Origin: Acidobacteriota bacterium
Lineage (GTDB): Bacteria; Acidobacteriota; Vicinamibacteria; Vicinamibacterales; UBA8438
Assembly: GCA_009861545.1 (NCBI GenBank)
Contig: VXME01000061.1
Coordinates: forward strand, 39,547-103,546
Direction of reading: 5' to 3'
Length of the DNA stretch: 64,000 bases
The notes beneath the pieces were generated by a model. The model was not told where the DNA came from. It searched no databases and worked only from the letters and a program-made list of their open reading frames with translations. The position numbers and the translations under genes are program-made. Shown in pieces: positions 27,088 to 34,900 of the stretch. Numbering within the stretch: the stretch's first letter is position 1; the number at the start of each line of letters is the position of its first letter.

Positions 27088-27364
27088 GATTCGAGGCTTT
27101 CGTCATCGAGGTCTCAAGCGATTGTACGAGCGTGGTGATCCGAGCCGCGTGCGCGCAGACCAGGCAGATCGCATCGCGCTCGCTCTCGCCGACCTTGACG
27201 ATGCCCGCAAGCCCTCGGACCTCGACCTGCCCGGCTACCGGCTGCACCCGCTGAAGGGCGATCGGAACGGTTTCTGGAGCATCTCGATTTCCGGCAACTG
27301 GCGGGTTGTCTTCCGCTTCGACGATGGCGACGCTCACGACGTTGAACTGGTCGATTATCACTAG
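27086..27364 (+). CDS. higB: HigB toxin (RelE/ParE superfamily mRNA interferase)
   Basis: 92 residues from the ATG at 27086: MIRGFRHRGLKRLYERGD, then LALADLDDARKPSDLDLPGY, RLHPLKGDRNGFWSISISGN and WRVVFRFDDGDAHDVELVDYH. This matches the host-inhibition HigB family in length and in the RLHPLKG...WSI...WRVVF pattern. Ribosome-dependent mRNA cleavage is the known activity. The antitoxin follows 18 bases downstream (toxin-first order, as is normal for higBA). The start codon lies inside the operator palindrome, and the mRNA would have almost no leader. Confidence 0.92.
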   Translation: MIRGFRHRGLKRLYERGDPSRVRADQADRIALALADLDDARKPSDLDLPGYRLHPLKGDRNGFWSISISGNWRVVFRFDDGDAHDVELVDYH

Positions 27365-27382
27365 CTGGCGGAGGCAGCGAAC

Positions 27383-27679
27383 ATGGCGATGAACAACCCC
27401 CCGCATCCCGGCCGCAGCATCAGAGAGAACTGCTTGGTCCCGCTCGGTCTGAACGTCACCGAGGCCGCGAAGGTGTTGGGAGTCGCCCGCCATACACTCT
27501 CGCGCGTATTGAACGGCCACGCGGCCGTTTCTCCGGAGATGGCCATCAGGCTGGAGAAGGCAGGCTGGTCCAATGCCGAGTTCTGGCTGCGCCGGCAGGC
27601 GACCTACGATCTCGTCCAGGCGCGGAGGGACCAGGATCGGATAAATGTCGACCGCTACCAGCCACGGCCGACGGCGTGA
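27383..27679 (+). CDS. higA: HigA antitoxin (XRE family)
   Basis: 98 residues. [20 protein letters not shown] leads into the helix-turn-helix [20 protein letters not shown], then the family-typical [20 protein letters not shown] and [20 protein letters not shown] precedes the start. It neutralises HigB and represses the operon through the 37-bp palindrome at 27051. Eleven bases after its stop begins a fragment of an unrelated beta-helix gene, so the module sits between two broken genes. Confidence 0.92.
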   Translation: MAMNNPPHPGRSIRENCLVPLGLNVTEAAKVLGVARHTLSRVLNGHAAVSPEMAIRLEKAGWSNAEFWLRRQATYDLVQARRDQDRINVDRYQPRPTA

Positions 27680-27689
27680 TGCCAGTAGA

Positions 27690-27745
27690 GATCTGCTCGA
27701 TTTCAGCTTGAGGCCCGGCTCGGCGGCCGTCGACCAGGGACGGTC
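27690..27745 (+). pseudogene. 3'-end fragment of a beta-helix protein gene
   Basis: The frame reads DLLDFSLRPGSAAVDQG. The intact beta-helix protein at 31367 has DDLDFRLRPGSAAVDRG near its C-terminus, and the DNA is also closely alike over about 50 bases. Everything upstream of this point is missing and the sequence diverges after VDQG. It marks the right edge of the HigBA module. Confidence 0.6.
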
Positions 27746-27875
27746 GATCCGCAGCGGTTGCGGGATGTCGACCGGCGGAGCCCGCGCGCGAGGAGATTGG
27801 TGTATAAAGTGGGCGCAAACCACCGCACGGACGACGGTTCCAGTCGCCGTGACGGAAACCCCTGGAGACGAGACG

Positions 27876-29069
27876 ATGACACGCTGGACACTCGCGGCGG
27901 CGCTGCTTGCGCTGCTGATGGCTCCCACCCCCGTCATGGCGCAGGAGGCCGCCGCGGTCCGCTCCGCGCACGAAGACCTCGAGCCGGGCACCCGGACCGA
28001 CGACCTCGGCATCACGATTGGCATCCCCGCCAGTCATCCGGCGCGTCGGTACCCGGCGTCCCACGAGTTCCCGACCGGACCGGCGATCGGCGAGCGTCTT
28101 CCCGAGTTCGCGCTGCCGAATCAGAACGGCCGCGTCGTCGACTACCACGCGGATCGCGGTGATTCGAAGTCCATCGTCGTGTTCTATCGCTCGGCGGTGT
28201 GGTGACCGTACTGCCGCACGCAGCTGGTCGAGCTGCAAACGAACCTGGGGCTCTTCGAAGAGGCAGGCATCCGCGTCTACGGCGTGAGCTATGACAGTCC
28301 GGAGCAGCTCCGGGCGTTCGCCGACGAACACGACGTGACCTACGAGCTGCTGTCCGACGCCGACTCGGCCGTGATCCGCGAGTTCGGCATCCTCAACACC
28401 TTGATCTCCCCGGACGATCCGGAGCAGGGCGCCGGCCGCAGCTTCTACGGCGTGCCGTTCCCCGGCGTCTACGTCACGGACGAGAGCGGCGTGGTCACCG
28501 AGAAGTTCTTCCACCGCCACTACGCCACCCGGGAATCGGCCGGCACGATCCGCGACTCAGCGCTCGGCAGGATCCTCGCGCGTCACGAGGCGCCGGCGGT
28601 CGAGCTCGGCTCGGATCAGGTCAGGATCTCCGCCTTTCTGTCCGACGAGTCGATGACGTTCGAGACCCAGTCGATGGTTCGCGTGCGCTTCGAGCTCGAG
28701 GACGGCCTGCACATGTACGGCCGGCCGCTTCCCGACAACTACATCGCCTCGGAAGTGACGATTCCCGGCACCCCCGGCCTGCGGGTGGGGGCGGCGCAGT
28801 ACCCGCCGACATACCCGCGAGAGTTCCCCGCGCTCGGCGTCACGCTCAACGTCTACGAGGGTGTCGTCGATGTCGCGATTCCGGTCACGCCGAACGCCGA
28901 GGTGTTCCACCGGTCGAACCCGGACCGGCCGGACGTGGTCGACGTGCCGTTGTCGATCCTGTACCAGGTCTGCAGCGAGACGATCTGCTATACGCCGAGG
29001 ACGGAGACGCTCTCGCTGGCCGCGCCGTTCCAATCGCTCCTGTCGCCGGGCGCCCGGAGAGAACGATAG
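27876..29069 (+). CDS. Selenoprotein: periplasmic peroxiredoxin (UxxC) fused to DsbD N-terminal-like domain
   Basis: Read as one gene of 397 residues with the in-frame TGA at 28203-28205 as selenocysteine 110. Signal peptide MTRWTLAAALLALLMAPTPV. Then a thioredoxin-fold AhpC/TSA domain: ERLPEFALPNQNGRVVDY, IVVFYRSAVW-U-PYC-RTQLVELQ, GVSYDSPEQLRAFADEHDV, FYGVPFPGVYVTDESGVV. The family normally has WCPYC at this point, so TGA replaces exactly the first redox cysteine of CxxC. Residues about 245-397 resemble the DsbD alpha domain, with its QVCSETICYTP cysteine pair. The frame downstream of TGA is clean to the natural end. A hairpin at 28220-28236 fits a bacterial SECIS. GGAG precedes the ATG; an extended -10 (TATAAA, 27803-27808) lies upstream. 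A gene caller without Sec decoding would split or truncate it. Confidence 0.85.
28220..28236 (+). promoter_or_regulatory. Bacterial SECIS-like hairpin after the peroxiredoxin TGA
   Basis: GCAGCT, loop GGTCG, AGCTGC: a perfect six-base stem with a five-base loop, starting 14 bases after the TGA at 28203-28205. The loop begins GGUC, like the apical loop of the E. coli fdhF SECIS, and the distance fits bacterial SECIS rules. It lies inside the coding region. Confidence 0.65.
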
Positions 29070-29178
29070 CGGTGGCGAGCTCGTAGCCTCGGCATCGAAC
29101 CACGTTGCCGTCCGCGCCCATCCGACGAGCGGCGGGTCGGGCCCGATGAAGCAGTCCCCGTCCACAGGTCGGCGTCCA

Positions 29179-29210
29179 TTGACACGTATTACGTGCACAC
29201 ATACCATGTG
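29179..29210 (+). promoter_or_regulatory. vapBC promoter with two operator palindromes, leaderless
   Basis: TTGACA (29179-29184), 17-base spacer, TACCAT (29202-29207), then seven bases to the ATG at 29215. Two palindromes overlap it: CACGTATTACGTG (29183-29195) over the -35 edge and spacer, and CACATACCATGTG (29198-29210) over the -10. They are spaced about one and a half helical turns centre to centre and are good sites for a VapB-containing repressor. Confidence 0.72.
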
Positions 29211-29214
29211 AGAC

Positions 29215-29439
29215 ATGAACGTAACGCTGTCGGTCGACGATCGGGTCGTAGCGGAAGCCCGACGCATCGCTGCCGTGCGGGGTACCAGCCTGAACCAGAT
29301 CGTCCGAGATTTTCTGAACGAACTCACGCGGGTAGACGAAGTGGAATCGGTGGTCACGCAGCTCGATGCGTTCTGGGCCGAGGAAGACTATCGCTCGGAA
29401 GGCCCATGGACCCGCGAGGAGCTGCATGAACGGTCGTGA
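29215..29439 (+). CDS. vapB: VapB-type antitoxin
   Basis: 74 residues. MNVTLSVDDRVVAEARRIAA followed by VRGTSLNQIVRDFLNEL is a ribbon-helix-helix DNA-binding domain of the kind found in VapB-like antitoxins. The acidic tail (VVTQLDAFWAEEDYRSEGPW) would bind the toxin. Its end overlaps the PIN-domain gene by 14 bases. There is no Shine-Dalgarno sequence; the start codon coincides with the predicted transcription start. Confidence 0.85.
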   Translation: MNVTLSVDDRVVAEARRIAAVRGTSLNQIVRDFLNELTRVDEVESVVTQLDAFWAEEDYRSEGPWTREELHERS

Positions 29440-29848
29440 GTTCCTGGATACGAACGTTCTGATCTATGCCCACGACGCGCGGGATCCGCGCAAACGAGCG
29501 TGTGCCCGCGAGTTGATTCGGCGCCTCTTGCGCGAGCGGCGCGGCGTGCTGTCGCTTCAGGTTCTGCAGGAGTTCTTCGCGGCCGCCACCCGGAAGCTGG
29601 GGATGAGCAGCGAGGATGCCAGGGCGCGTATCGTGCAGTACTCGTGTTTCGACATCGTGACGCTCGGCGTCGACGATGTGGTCGCGGCGATCGATCTGCA
29701 CAGGCTGCACAGGCTGTCGATCTGGGACGCGCTCGTCGTGCGAGCTGCCCTGAATGGTGCCTGCACGACGCTCAACACCGAGGACATGCAGTCCGGCTAC
29801 CTCGTCGAGAGGCTGGCGTTCCGAAACCCGTTTCAAGCTCTGTCGTGA
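29426..29848 (+). CDS. vapC: VapC toxin (PIN-domain ribonuclease)
   Basis: 140 residues from the ATG at 29426. PIN acidic residues are in place: FLDTNVLIYAHD (first Asp), VLQEFFAA (Glu), SIWDALVVRAA (Asp), and TTLNTEDMQSG (final acidic pair). Overlaps the antitoxin gene by 14 bases, giving translational coupling. Known members cleave tRNA or rRNA. Three DNA-level features (two palindromes and a strong promoter) upstream of the antitoxin control both. Confidence 0.9.
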   Translation: MNGREFLDTNVLIYAHDARDPRKRACARELIRRLLRERRGVLSLQVLQEFFAAATRKLGMSSEDARARIVQYSCFDIVTLGVDDVVAAIDLHRLHRLSIWDALVVRAALNGACTTLNTEDMQSGYLVERLAFRNPFQALS

Positions 29849-30004
29849 ACAGACCTGGGCCGCGTCGTCGCCCCAGTATGGGTGCGTTGCGGCACCGCCC
29901 GACGCCGGCCGCTCATCTCCATCCTCCGCACGAGGCCGGGCTCGTCGGAGCATGTCGAAGTGCTCGACCTGCCCCGACGAGCCCCGGCGAAGGTCTCGCT
30001 GCTA

Positions 30005-31147
30005 TCAATCGACCGCGTACTTGGTGAACGCGCCACCCGCGAAGCGGAGCGAGTTGGGTCCCTCGGCCGCGAACACGTTGCCGTCCACGTCCACGGCGAC
30101 GCCCTCGCCGGCCGCCCCCTGGTACGGCCGCGTGTCCGCTTCGAACGGCGGGATGAAGCCGACGACGCGGTCCTCGTGCAAGGGCGAGATACGCACGCCG
30201 CCCACCCAGTTCGGATGGCTGAGCATGCTCGACTCGGAGTCGATGGAGTACAGCATCTCATCGGCGGTGATGTAGATGCCGCTGGTGCGCCCGTGCGAGT
30301 ACAGCGAGTCGAGGTACTCGCCTTCCTGGTCGAAGATCTCGATGCGGTGGTTGCCGCGATCCGCGACCAGGACCCGCCCCTGTGCGTCGATCTCGATCCC
30401 GTGGGGTGTCCTGAACTCGCCGTGCAGGGTACCGACCCGCCCCCACGCCTTGATGAACGTGCCGTCGGCGGCGAACTTCACGATGCGGCTGGCGACGCCC
30501 GCCTCGCGTCCCTCCTCTATCGCCTGGTTGGTGGTCAGGCTCTGGGCGCTGTGGCCGTCAGCGACGAAGATGCTGCCGTCCGGCGCGATGACCACGTCGC
30601 TGGGCTGGTTGAAGTGGTCGGGGCCGGACCCGGGCTGGCCCGCGGTGCCGAGGCTCATCAGCAGCTCGCCGTCGGGGCTGAACTTGTGGACCTGGTGCCC
30701 CTTGGTCCCCTCCTCGTTCCCCACGAAGTCGGTCACCCACACGTTGCCGTCGTCGTCCACGTGGATGCCGTGGGGCGTCACCATGATGCCCCCGCCGAAG
30801 TTCGCCAGCACCTCCCCGGTGTTGCGGTCGAGCTTGAAGATGGGGTCGACGGGGTTCGAGTCGCAGTTGATGCGCGCGCCCGAGCCGAACGAACCGGCGC
30901 CGCAGCGCTCGTAGCCCCAGACGTGGCCGTCGGTCGGATCGATGTCGATGCCGGCGGTCGAACCCCACTCCCGCCCCTCGGGCAGGTCACCCCATGGCGC
31001 GATGACGGTCGAGGTCGGGTTCGGCAGGCCCTCGCCCGTGATCGTGTTGCCGAAGGTTCCGCTCGTCTGCGACTCGGGGGCGGTTACGCCCAGCACGAGG
31101 GCGACGCAGGCGAACAGGGCGGCCATCAGATAGCGTGACGCTGACAT
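30005..31147 (-). CDS. Secreted NHL-repeat beta-propeller protein
   Basis: 380 residues with signal peptide MSASRYLMAALFACVALVLG. Six NHL-type blades follow, with phrases such as HGIHVDDDGNVWVTDFVGN, PSDVVIAPDGSIFVADGH, RTPHGIEIDAQGRVLVADRG and GVAVDVDGNVFAAEGP. It resembles the peptidyl-hydroxyglycine amidating lyase-like propellers, and HGIHVD/HGIEID would supply metal-binding histidines, but the activity is not certain. Stand-alone gene, convergent with vapC. AGGAGAG precedes the ATG. Confidence 0.85.
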   Translation of the reverse strand: MSASRYLMAALFACVALVLGVTAPESQTSGTFGNTITGEGLPNPTSTVIAPWGDLPEGREWGSTAGIDIDPTDGHVWGYERCGAGSFGSGARINCDSNPVDPIFKLDRNTGEVLANFGGGIMVTPHGIHVDDDGNVWVTDFVGNEEGTKGHQVHKFSPDGELLMSLGTAGQPGSGPDHFNQPSDVVIAPDGSIFVADGHSAQSLTTNQAIEEGREAGVASRIVKFAADGTFIKAWGRVGTLHGEFRTPHGIEIDAQGRVLVADRGNHRIEIFDQEGEYLDSLYSHGRTSGIYITADEMLYSIDSESSMLSHPNWVGGVRISPLHEDRVVGFIPPFEADTRPYQGAAGEGVAVDVDGNVFAAEGPNSLRFAGGAFTKYAVD

Positions 31148-31366
31148 GGCATTCTCTCCTTAATCTCCCTCCTTTAGATGGCGAGCGAATGATAGCCTGA
31201 AACCGGGCTTGACCCGAAGCCCTTCCCGACTCGCGCCGACGGTGAGGGCGGGACGAGCTGGCCGTGCGACGGCTCCGGCGACGTCGAGCGCCGATGGGAT
31301 TCGTTCGAGTCCGGGTCCACGAGCCGGGCGCGTGCCGCGTGCCCCGCCGCAGAAGAGAGGTGGTTC

Positions 31367-33448
31367 GTGCGTGAATGGATCGGTCGATTCGGATGCATCG
31401 CCGCGTTGGGCCTGTTGCCGATTGGCGTGTCGCACCTCGGCGGCGACACCGTCGCCTTGGCGCAGCGGGGAGAAGCGCCGGGGGACGCGGTGTCGGCGGG
31501 AGAGCTCTTCGTCGAGCCGCCGACCCTGATCAACCTCGGCTTCGAGTGGTCCATCGAAGGCGACGACAACCGGAACGCCGCGGTGGAGGTGTCGTATCGC
31601 CGGCAGGGCGGGACGGCGTGGTCGCCGGCCCTCCCGCTCCTGCGGCTCCAGCGCGAGCGAATCTCGGTGGGCAACCAGTTCGACGTCGTCGTTCCGAACA
31701 TGTTCGCCGGCAGCATCCTGGACCTGGAGCCCGACACGGCGTACGAGGCGCGGTTCGTGATGACCGATCCCGACGGCGTGATGGGAGACGCCGGCAGGAC
31801 CGTGACGGTGCGGACGCGGGCCGAGCCGGTGCCGTACGCGGAGGGTCGGGTGTTCCACGTCTATCCCCACGGCTTCGACGGCGCGAAGATCGAGCCGTCG
31901 TTCGAGGGGCTGATATGCGCGTACAACTCCTCGTGCGGCGGCGGGGACTTCGCCACGGCGGGGCGCCCCCGGGTGCGCGCCGGCGACACCCTCCTCGTGC
32001 ACGCCGGCCTCTACCGCTACAACCACCTGGAGTACGGCGGAGCGAACCGCGCCTTCCCCTTCGAGGGCACGTACTACCTGACGGCCGACGGGACGCCCGA
32101 GCGGCCGATTGTCATCAAGGCGGCGGGTGACGGCGAGGTGATCTTCGACGGCAACGGCAACTTCGCCCTCTTCAACGTCATGGCGGCCGACTACACCTAC
32201 TTCGAGGGCATCACGTTCCGCAACACCGAGTTCGCCATCTGGGCCGGCCAGCAGTTCATCGCCGGGGCCAGGGGGCTCACGGTCAAGCGCTCCCGCTTCG
32301 AGGACGTCGGGGTCGGCGTCTTCACGAACTACTCGGGGTCGAGCAACTTTTACATCGCCGACAACCGGTTCCATGGCCGGAACGACCCGGCGCGGATGAT
32401 CGGCTGGAGCGACGCGCCGATCTGGGGGCGGTTCGACGGCGTCGACGGGCAGGTCCATCCGCCCGTCATGGCGTCCTACGTGGCGGTGAAGCTTTACGGC
32501 CCCGGCCACGTCGTGGCCCACAACTACATCGCCGACTTCCACGACGGGATCAACGTGGAGACGTACGGAAATCCCGACGGCAGCGTCGCATCGGCGCCGG
32601 GGATGCCCGACGGACCCAGGTACCCGCCGCGCGGGCATTGGGACCGCCGTCCCGTCGCGATCGACTTCTACAACAACATCATCACGAACTCCCACGACAA
32701 CCCCATCGAGACCGACGGCAGCCTGCACAACGTGCGCGTGCTGCGGAACCTGTTCATCAACCACCCGTCGCACGCGTTCTGCAGCCAGCCGGTGCTCGGC
32801 GGACCCGTCTACTGGATTCGGAACATCGGCTACAACCTGCCGGGGGGATCGAGCCGCTTCTTCGGCGCCGCCGGCGTCGTGTTCTACAACAACACCATCC
32901 TCTCCGAGACCACCGGGACGATGTCGAACACGCACTGGCGGAACAACCTGATCCTGGGGCAGAACGGGGCGCCCGACTTCCGCCGGCTGCGTCCGAACCT
33001 GTTCGGGATCACGACGTTCACCAACTACACCTCGTCGGACTACAACGGCTTCGGTTCCGCGCCCGACACCGAGATGCCGTTTCGCTGGGAGAGTCCGCCG
33101 TTCGACGTGGCCGCCGACTTCCGGGCCCCGGGTCACGCCCCGGCGCTGGAGCTGCGCGAGTTCGCGACGCTGGAGGAGTACAGTGCGGCGACCGGGCAGG
33201 AACGGAACAGCGTCGAGGTGGGATACGACGTGTTCGTGAACGTCCCCGCGCTCGATGCCCGGGACGTGAGCACGCTCCAGGCGGTCTACGACGCGGACGA
33301 CCTCGATTTCCGCCTGCGGCCCGGATCGGCGGCCGTCGACCGGGGGATGGTGCTGCCGACGGTGACCGACGGCTTCACCGGCAGCGCGCCCGATCTCGGG
33401 GCGCTGGAGATCGACGTCGCCCCGCCGCACTACGGGCCTCGCCCGTAG
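31367..33448 (+). CDS. Secreted right-handed parallel beta-helix protein
   Basis: 693 residues from the GTG at 31367 (AGAAGAGAGG before it). N-terminal signal MREWIGRFGCIAALGLLP, then a fibronectin-like part (NLGFEWSIEGDDNRNAAVEV...TAYEARFVMTDPDG), then a pectate-lyase-type beta-helix from about residue 190: GDTLLVHAGLYRYNHLEY, GNFALFNVMAADYTYFEGIT, AIDFYNNIITNSHDNPIETD. It ends with the common LRPGSAAVDRG...APDLGALE motif. Likely binds or cleaves an acidic polysaccharide. Catalytic residues cannot be named. A 3' fragment of a related gene is at 27690. Its stop is four bases from the convergent amidohydrolase stop. Confidence 0.87.
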   Translation: MREWIGRFGCIAALGLLPIGVSHLGGDTVALAQRGEAPGDAVSAGELFVEPPTLINLGFEWSIEGDDNRNAAVEVSYRRQGGTAWSPALPLLRLQRERISVGNQFDVVVPNMFAGSILDLEPDTAYEARFVMTDPDGVMGDAGRTVTVRTRAEPVPYAEGRVFHVYPHGFDGAKIEPSFEGLICAYNSSCGGGDFATAGRPRVRAGDTLLVHAGLYRYNHLEYGGANRAFPFEGTYYLTADGTPERPIVIKAAGDGEVIFDGNGNFALFNVMAADYTYFEGITFRNTEFAIWAGQQFIAGARGLTVKRSRFEDVGVGVFTNYSGSSNFYIADNRFHGRNDPARMIGWSDAPIWGRFDGVDGQVHPPVMASYVAVKLYGPGHVVAHNYIADFHDGINVETYGNPDGSVASAPGMPDGPRYPPRGHWDRRPVAIDFYNNIITNSHDNPIETDGSLHNVRVLRNLFINHPSHAFCSQPVLGGPVYWIRNIGYNLPGGSSRFFGAAGVVFYNNTILSETTGTMSNTHWRNNLILGQNGAPDFRRLRPNLFGITTFTNYTSSDYNGFGSAPDTEMPFRWESPPFDVAADFRAPGHAPALELREFATLEEYSAATGQERNSVEVGYDVFVNVPALDARDVSTLQAVYDADDLDFRLRPGSAAVDRGMVLPTVTDGFTGSAPDLGALEIDVAPPHYGPRP

Positions 33449-33452
33449 AGTC

Positions 33453-34832
33453 CTACGGCGCGGGCACGAATCCCGACCGGTCCACCCACTCGCCGAGGCG
33501 CATGACCCGGTCGATGTCCAGCGTGTTGCGGATGTCGGCCAGCGGATCGGCGTTCAGCACGATCAGGTCGGCGACCTTGCCCGCCTCGAGGGTGCCGTAG
33601 TCAGCCTCGCCCACCGGGGGCATCTGCGCCGCGCCGGTGGCGGTCGCCGCGACGATGGCGTCCATCGGGGTCAGGCCGGCCTCGACGTACATCTCCATCT
33701 CGTGGTGCATGCCCCAGCCGAACGGCACGTTGGGTGTCCCGGCATCGTTGCCGAGCGCGACCGCGACCCCGGCGTCGTGCATCGTCTTGACGAAGTCCAG
33801 CAACTGCCGGAACGAGGCCTTGCGGTTCTCGAATCCCGGGTCGTCGACCACCTCCGCCCGGCGTGCCGGGTCGTCCCACCCGGCCAGGGCATCGGGGTTG
33901 AACAACTCGAACGCGGCGCGCAGCTCGGGGTCGTCGAGCAGCTCCGGATGCTCGGCGAAGTGCCAGCGGTTCTGGACGATGGACAGGGTCGGGGTGAAGT
34001 AGACGTCGTTGTCCAGGCACATCCGGATGAACTCGGCCGAGGGTTCGGGATCGTCCATGGGGACGCCGGAGCCCGGCCCGAAGGTCAGCACGGTGCTGTG
34101 CAGGAAGTCCCACAGGCCGGCCTCGACGAGCTGGCGGCCGTCGGCCTCGTCGTCGATGTGGGCGACGGGGATGGCGCCGTTCGCCACCGCCTCGTCGATG
34201 ATCGCCGCGCGTATCTCCGGCGGGATCTTCAGGCCCGGCTCGGCGACCTCGTTCACCCACATCTTGATGAAGTGCACGCCGAGCGCGATCTGATCGCGCA
34301 CCAGCGCCCGCGCCTCCTCCTCGGTGGTGGGGGCGTTCCGGCCGGCCGCGTTGAAGCCGCCGGGGTAGGAGAACCCCATGCCCGCCGTATAGGTGCGCGG
34401 GGCGTCGGCGCGGCCGGCGGCCCCGAGCAGATAGGCGACCCGCTCCGGCGTGTCGCTGCCGGTGCTCCGCGCGGTGGTCACCCCGTAGTGGAGCTGCGAC
34501 CGGAACTGGCGCTCGATCTCCTCCGGTCCCTCCCGGTAGTGCACGTGCAGGTTCACCAAGCCCGGAATGATCGTCTTGCCGGTCAGGTCGAGCGTCTCCG
34601 CGCCGTCCGGCACGGACGTCGCGTCCCGCGCGCCGGCACTCTCGATCCGCCCTTCGCGAACGACGACGACGGAATCTGCCACGGGGGCTCCCCCGGTAGC
34701 GTCAATCAACTGCGCCCCCACGAGCGCGAGTGCGCCCGGTCCCTCGCCAGCGCTCTCTTCAGGCGCTCCAGTCCCTCCGCAAGCCGCGAGAATCAATGCC
34801 AGACCTGCTACCACCAGGTGAAGTCGTCTCAT
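33453..34832 (-). CDS. Lipoprotein amidohydrolase
   Basis: 459 residues starting MRRLHLVVAGLALILAAC, a lipobox with C18. Metal-dependent amidohydrolase fold: GKTIIPGLVNLHVHY (H96, H98), a lysine in HFIKMWVNEV, PVAHIDDEADG, DNDVYFTPTLSIVQ, and ALGNDAGTPN with the final Asp. The C-terminal GTLEAGKVADLIVLNADPL is the usual composite-domain end. Substrate unknown; imidazolonepropionase/prolidase-like relatives exist. Membrane-anchored in the periplasm. Downstream of the serine hydrolase in the same direction, 68 bases apart. Confidence 0.9.
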   Translation of the reverse strand: MRRLHLVVAGLALILAACGGTGAPEESAGEGPGALALVGAQLIDATGGAPVADSVVVVREGRIESAGARDATSVPDGAETLDLTGKTIIPGLVNLHVHYREGPEEIERQFRSQLHYGVTTARSTGSDTPERVAYLLGAAGRADAPRTYTAGMGFSYPGGFNAAGRNAPTTEEEARALVRDQIALGVHFIKMWVNEVAEPGLKIPPEIRAAIIDEAVANGAIPVAHIDDEADGRQLVEAGLWDFLHSTVLTFGPGSGVPMDDPEPSAEFIRMCLDNDVYFTPTLSIVQNRWHFAEHPELLDDPELRAAFELFNPDALAGWDDPARRAEVVDDPGFENRKASFRQLLDFVKTMHDAGVAVALGNDAGTPNVPFGWGMHHEMEMYVEAGLTPMDAIVAATATGAAQMPPVGEADYGTLEAGKVADLIVLNADPLADIRNTLDIDRVMRLGEWVDRSGFVPAP

Positions 34833-34900
34833 GAGAACCTCTCGTCCCGCGGGCTGGTGACGCTGTGGGCGGCAGTCGGACAAATGCCTGTGCCTCCGCA

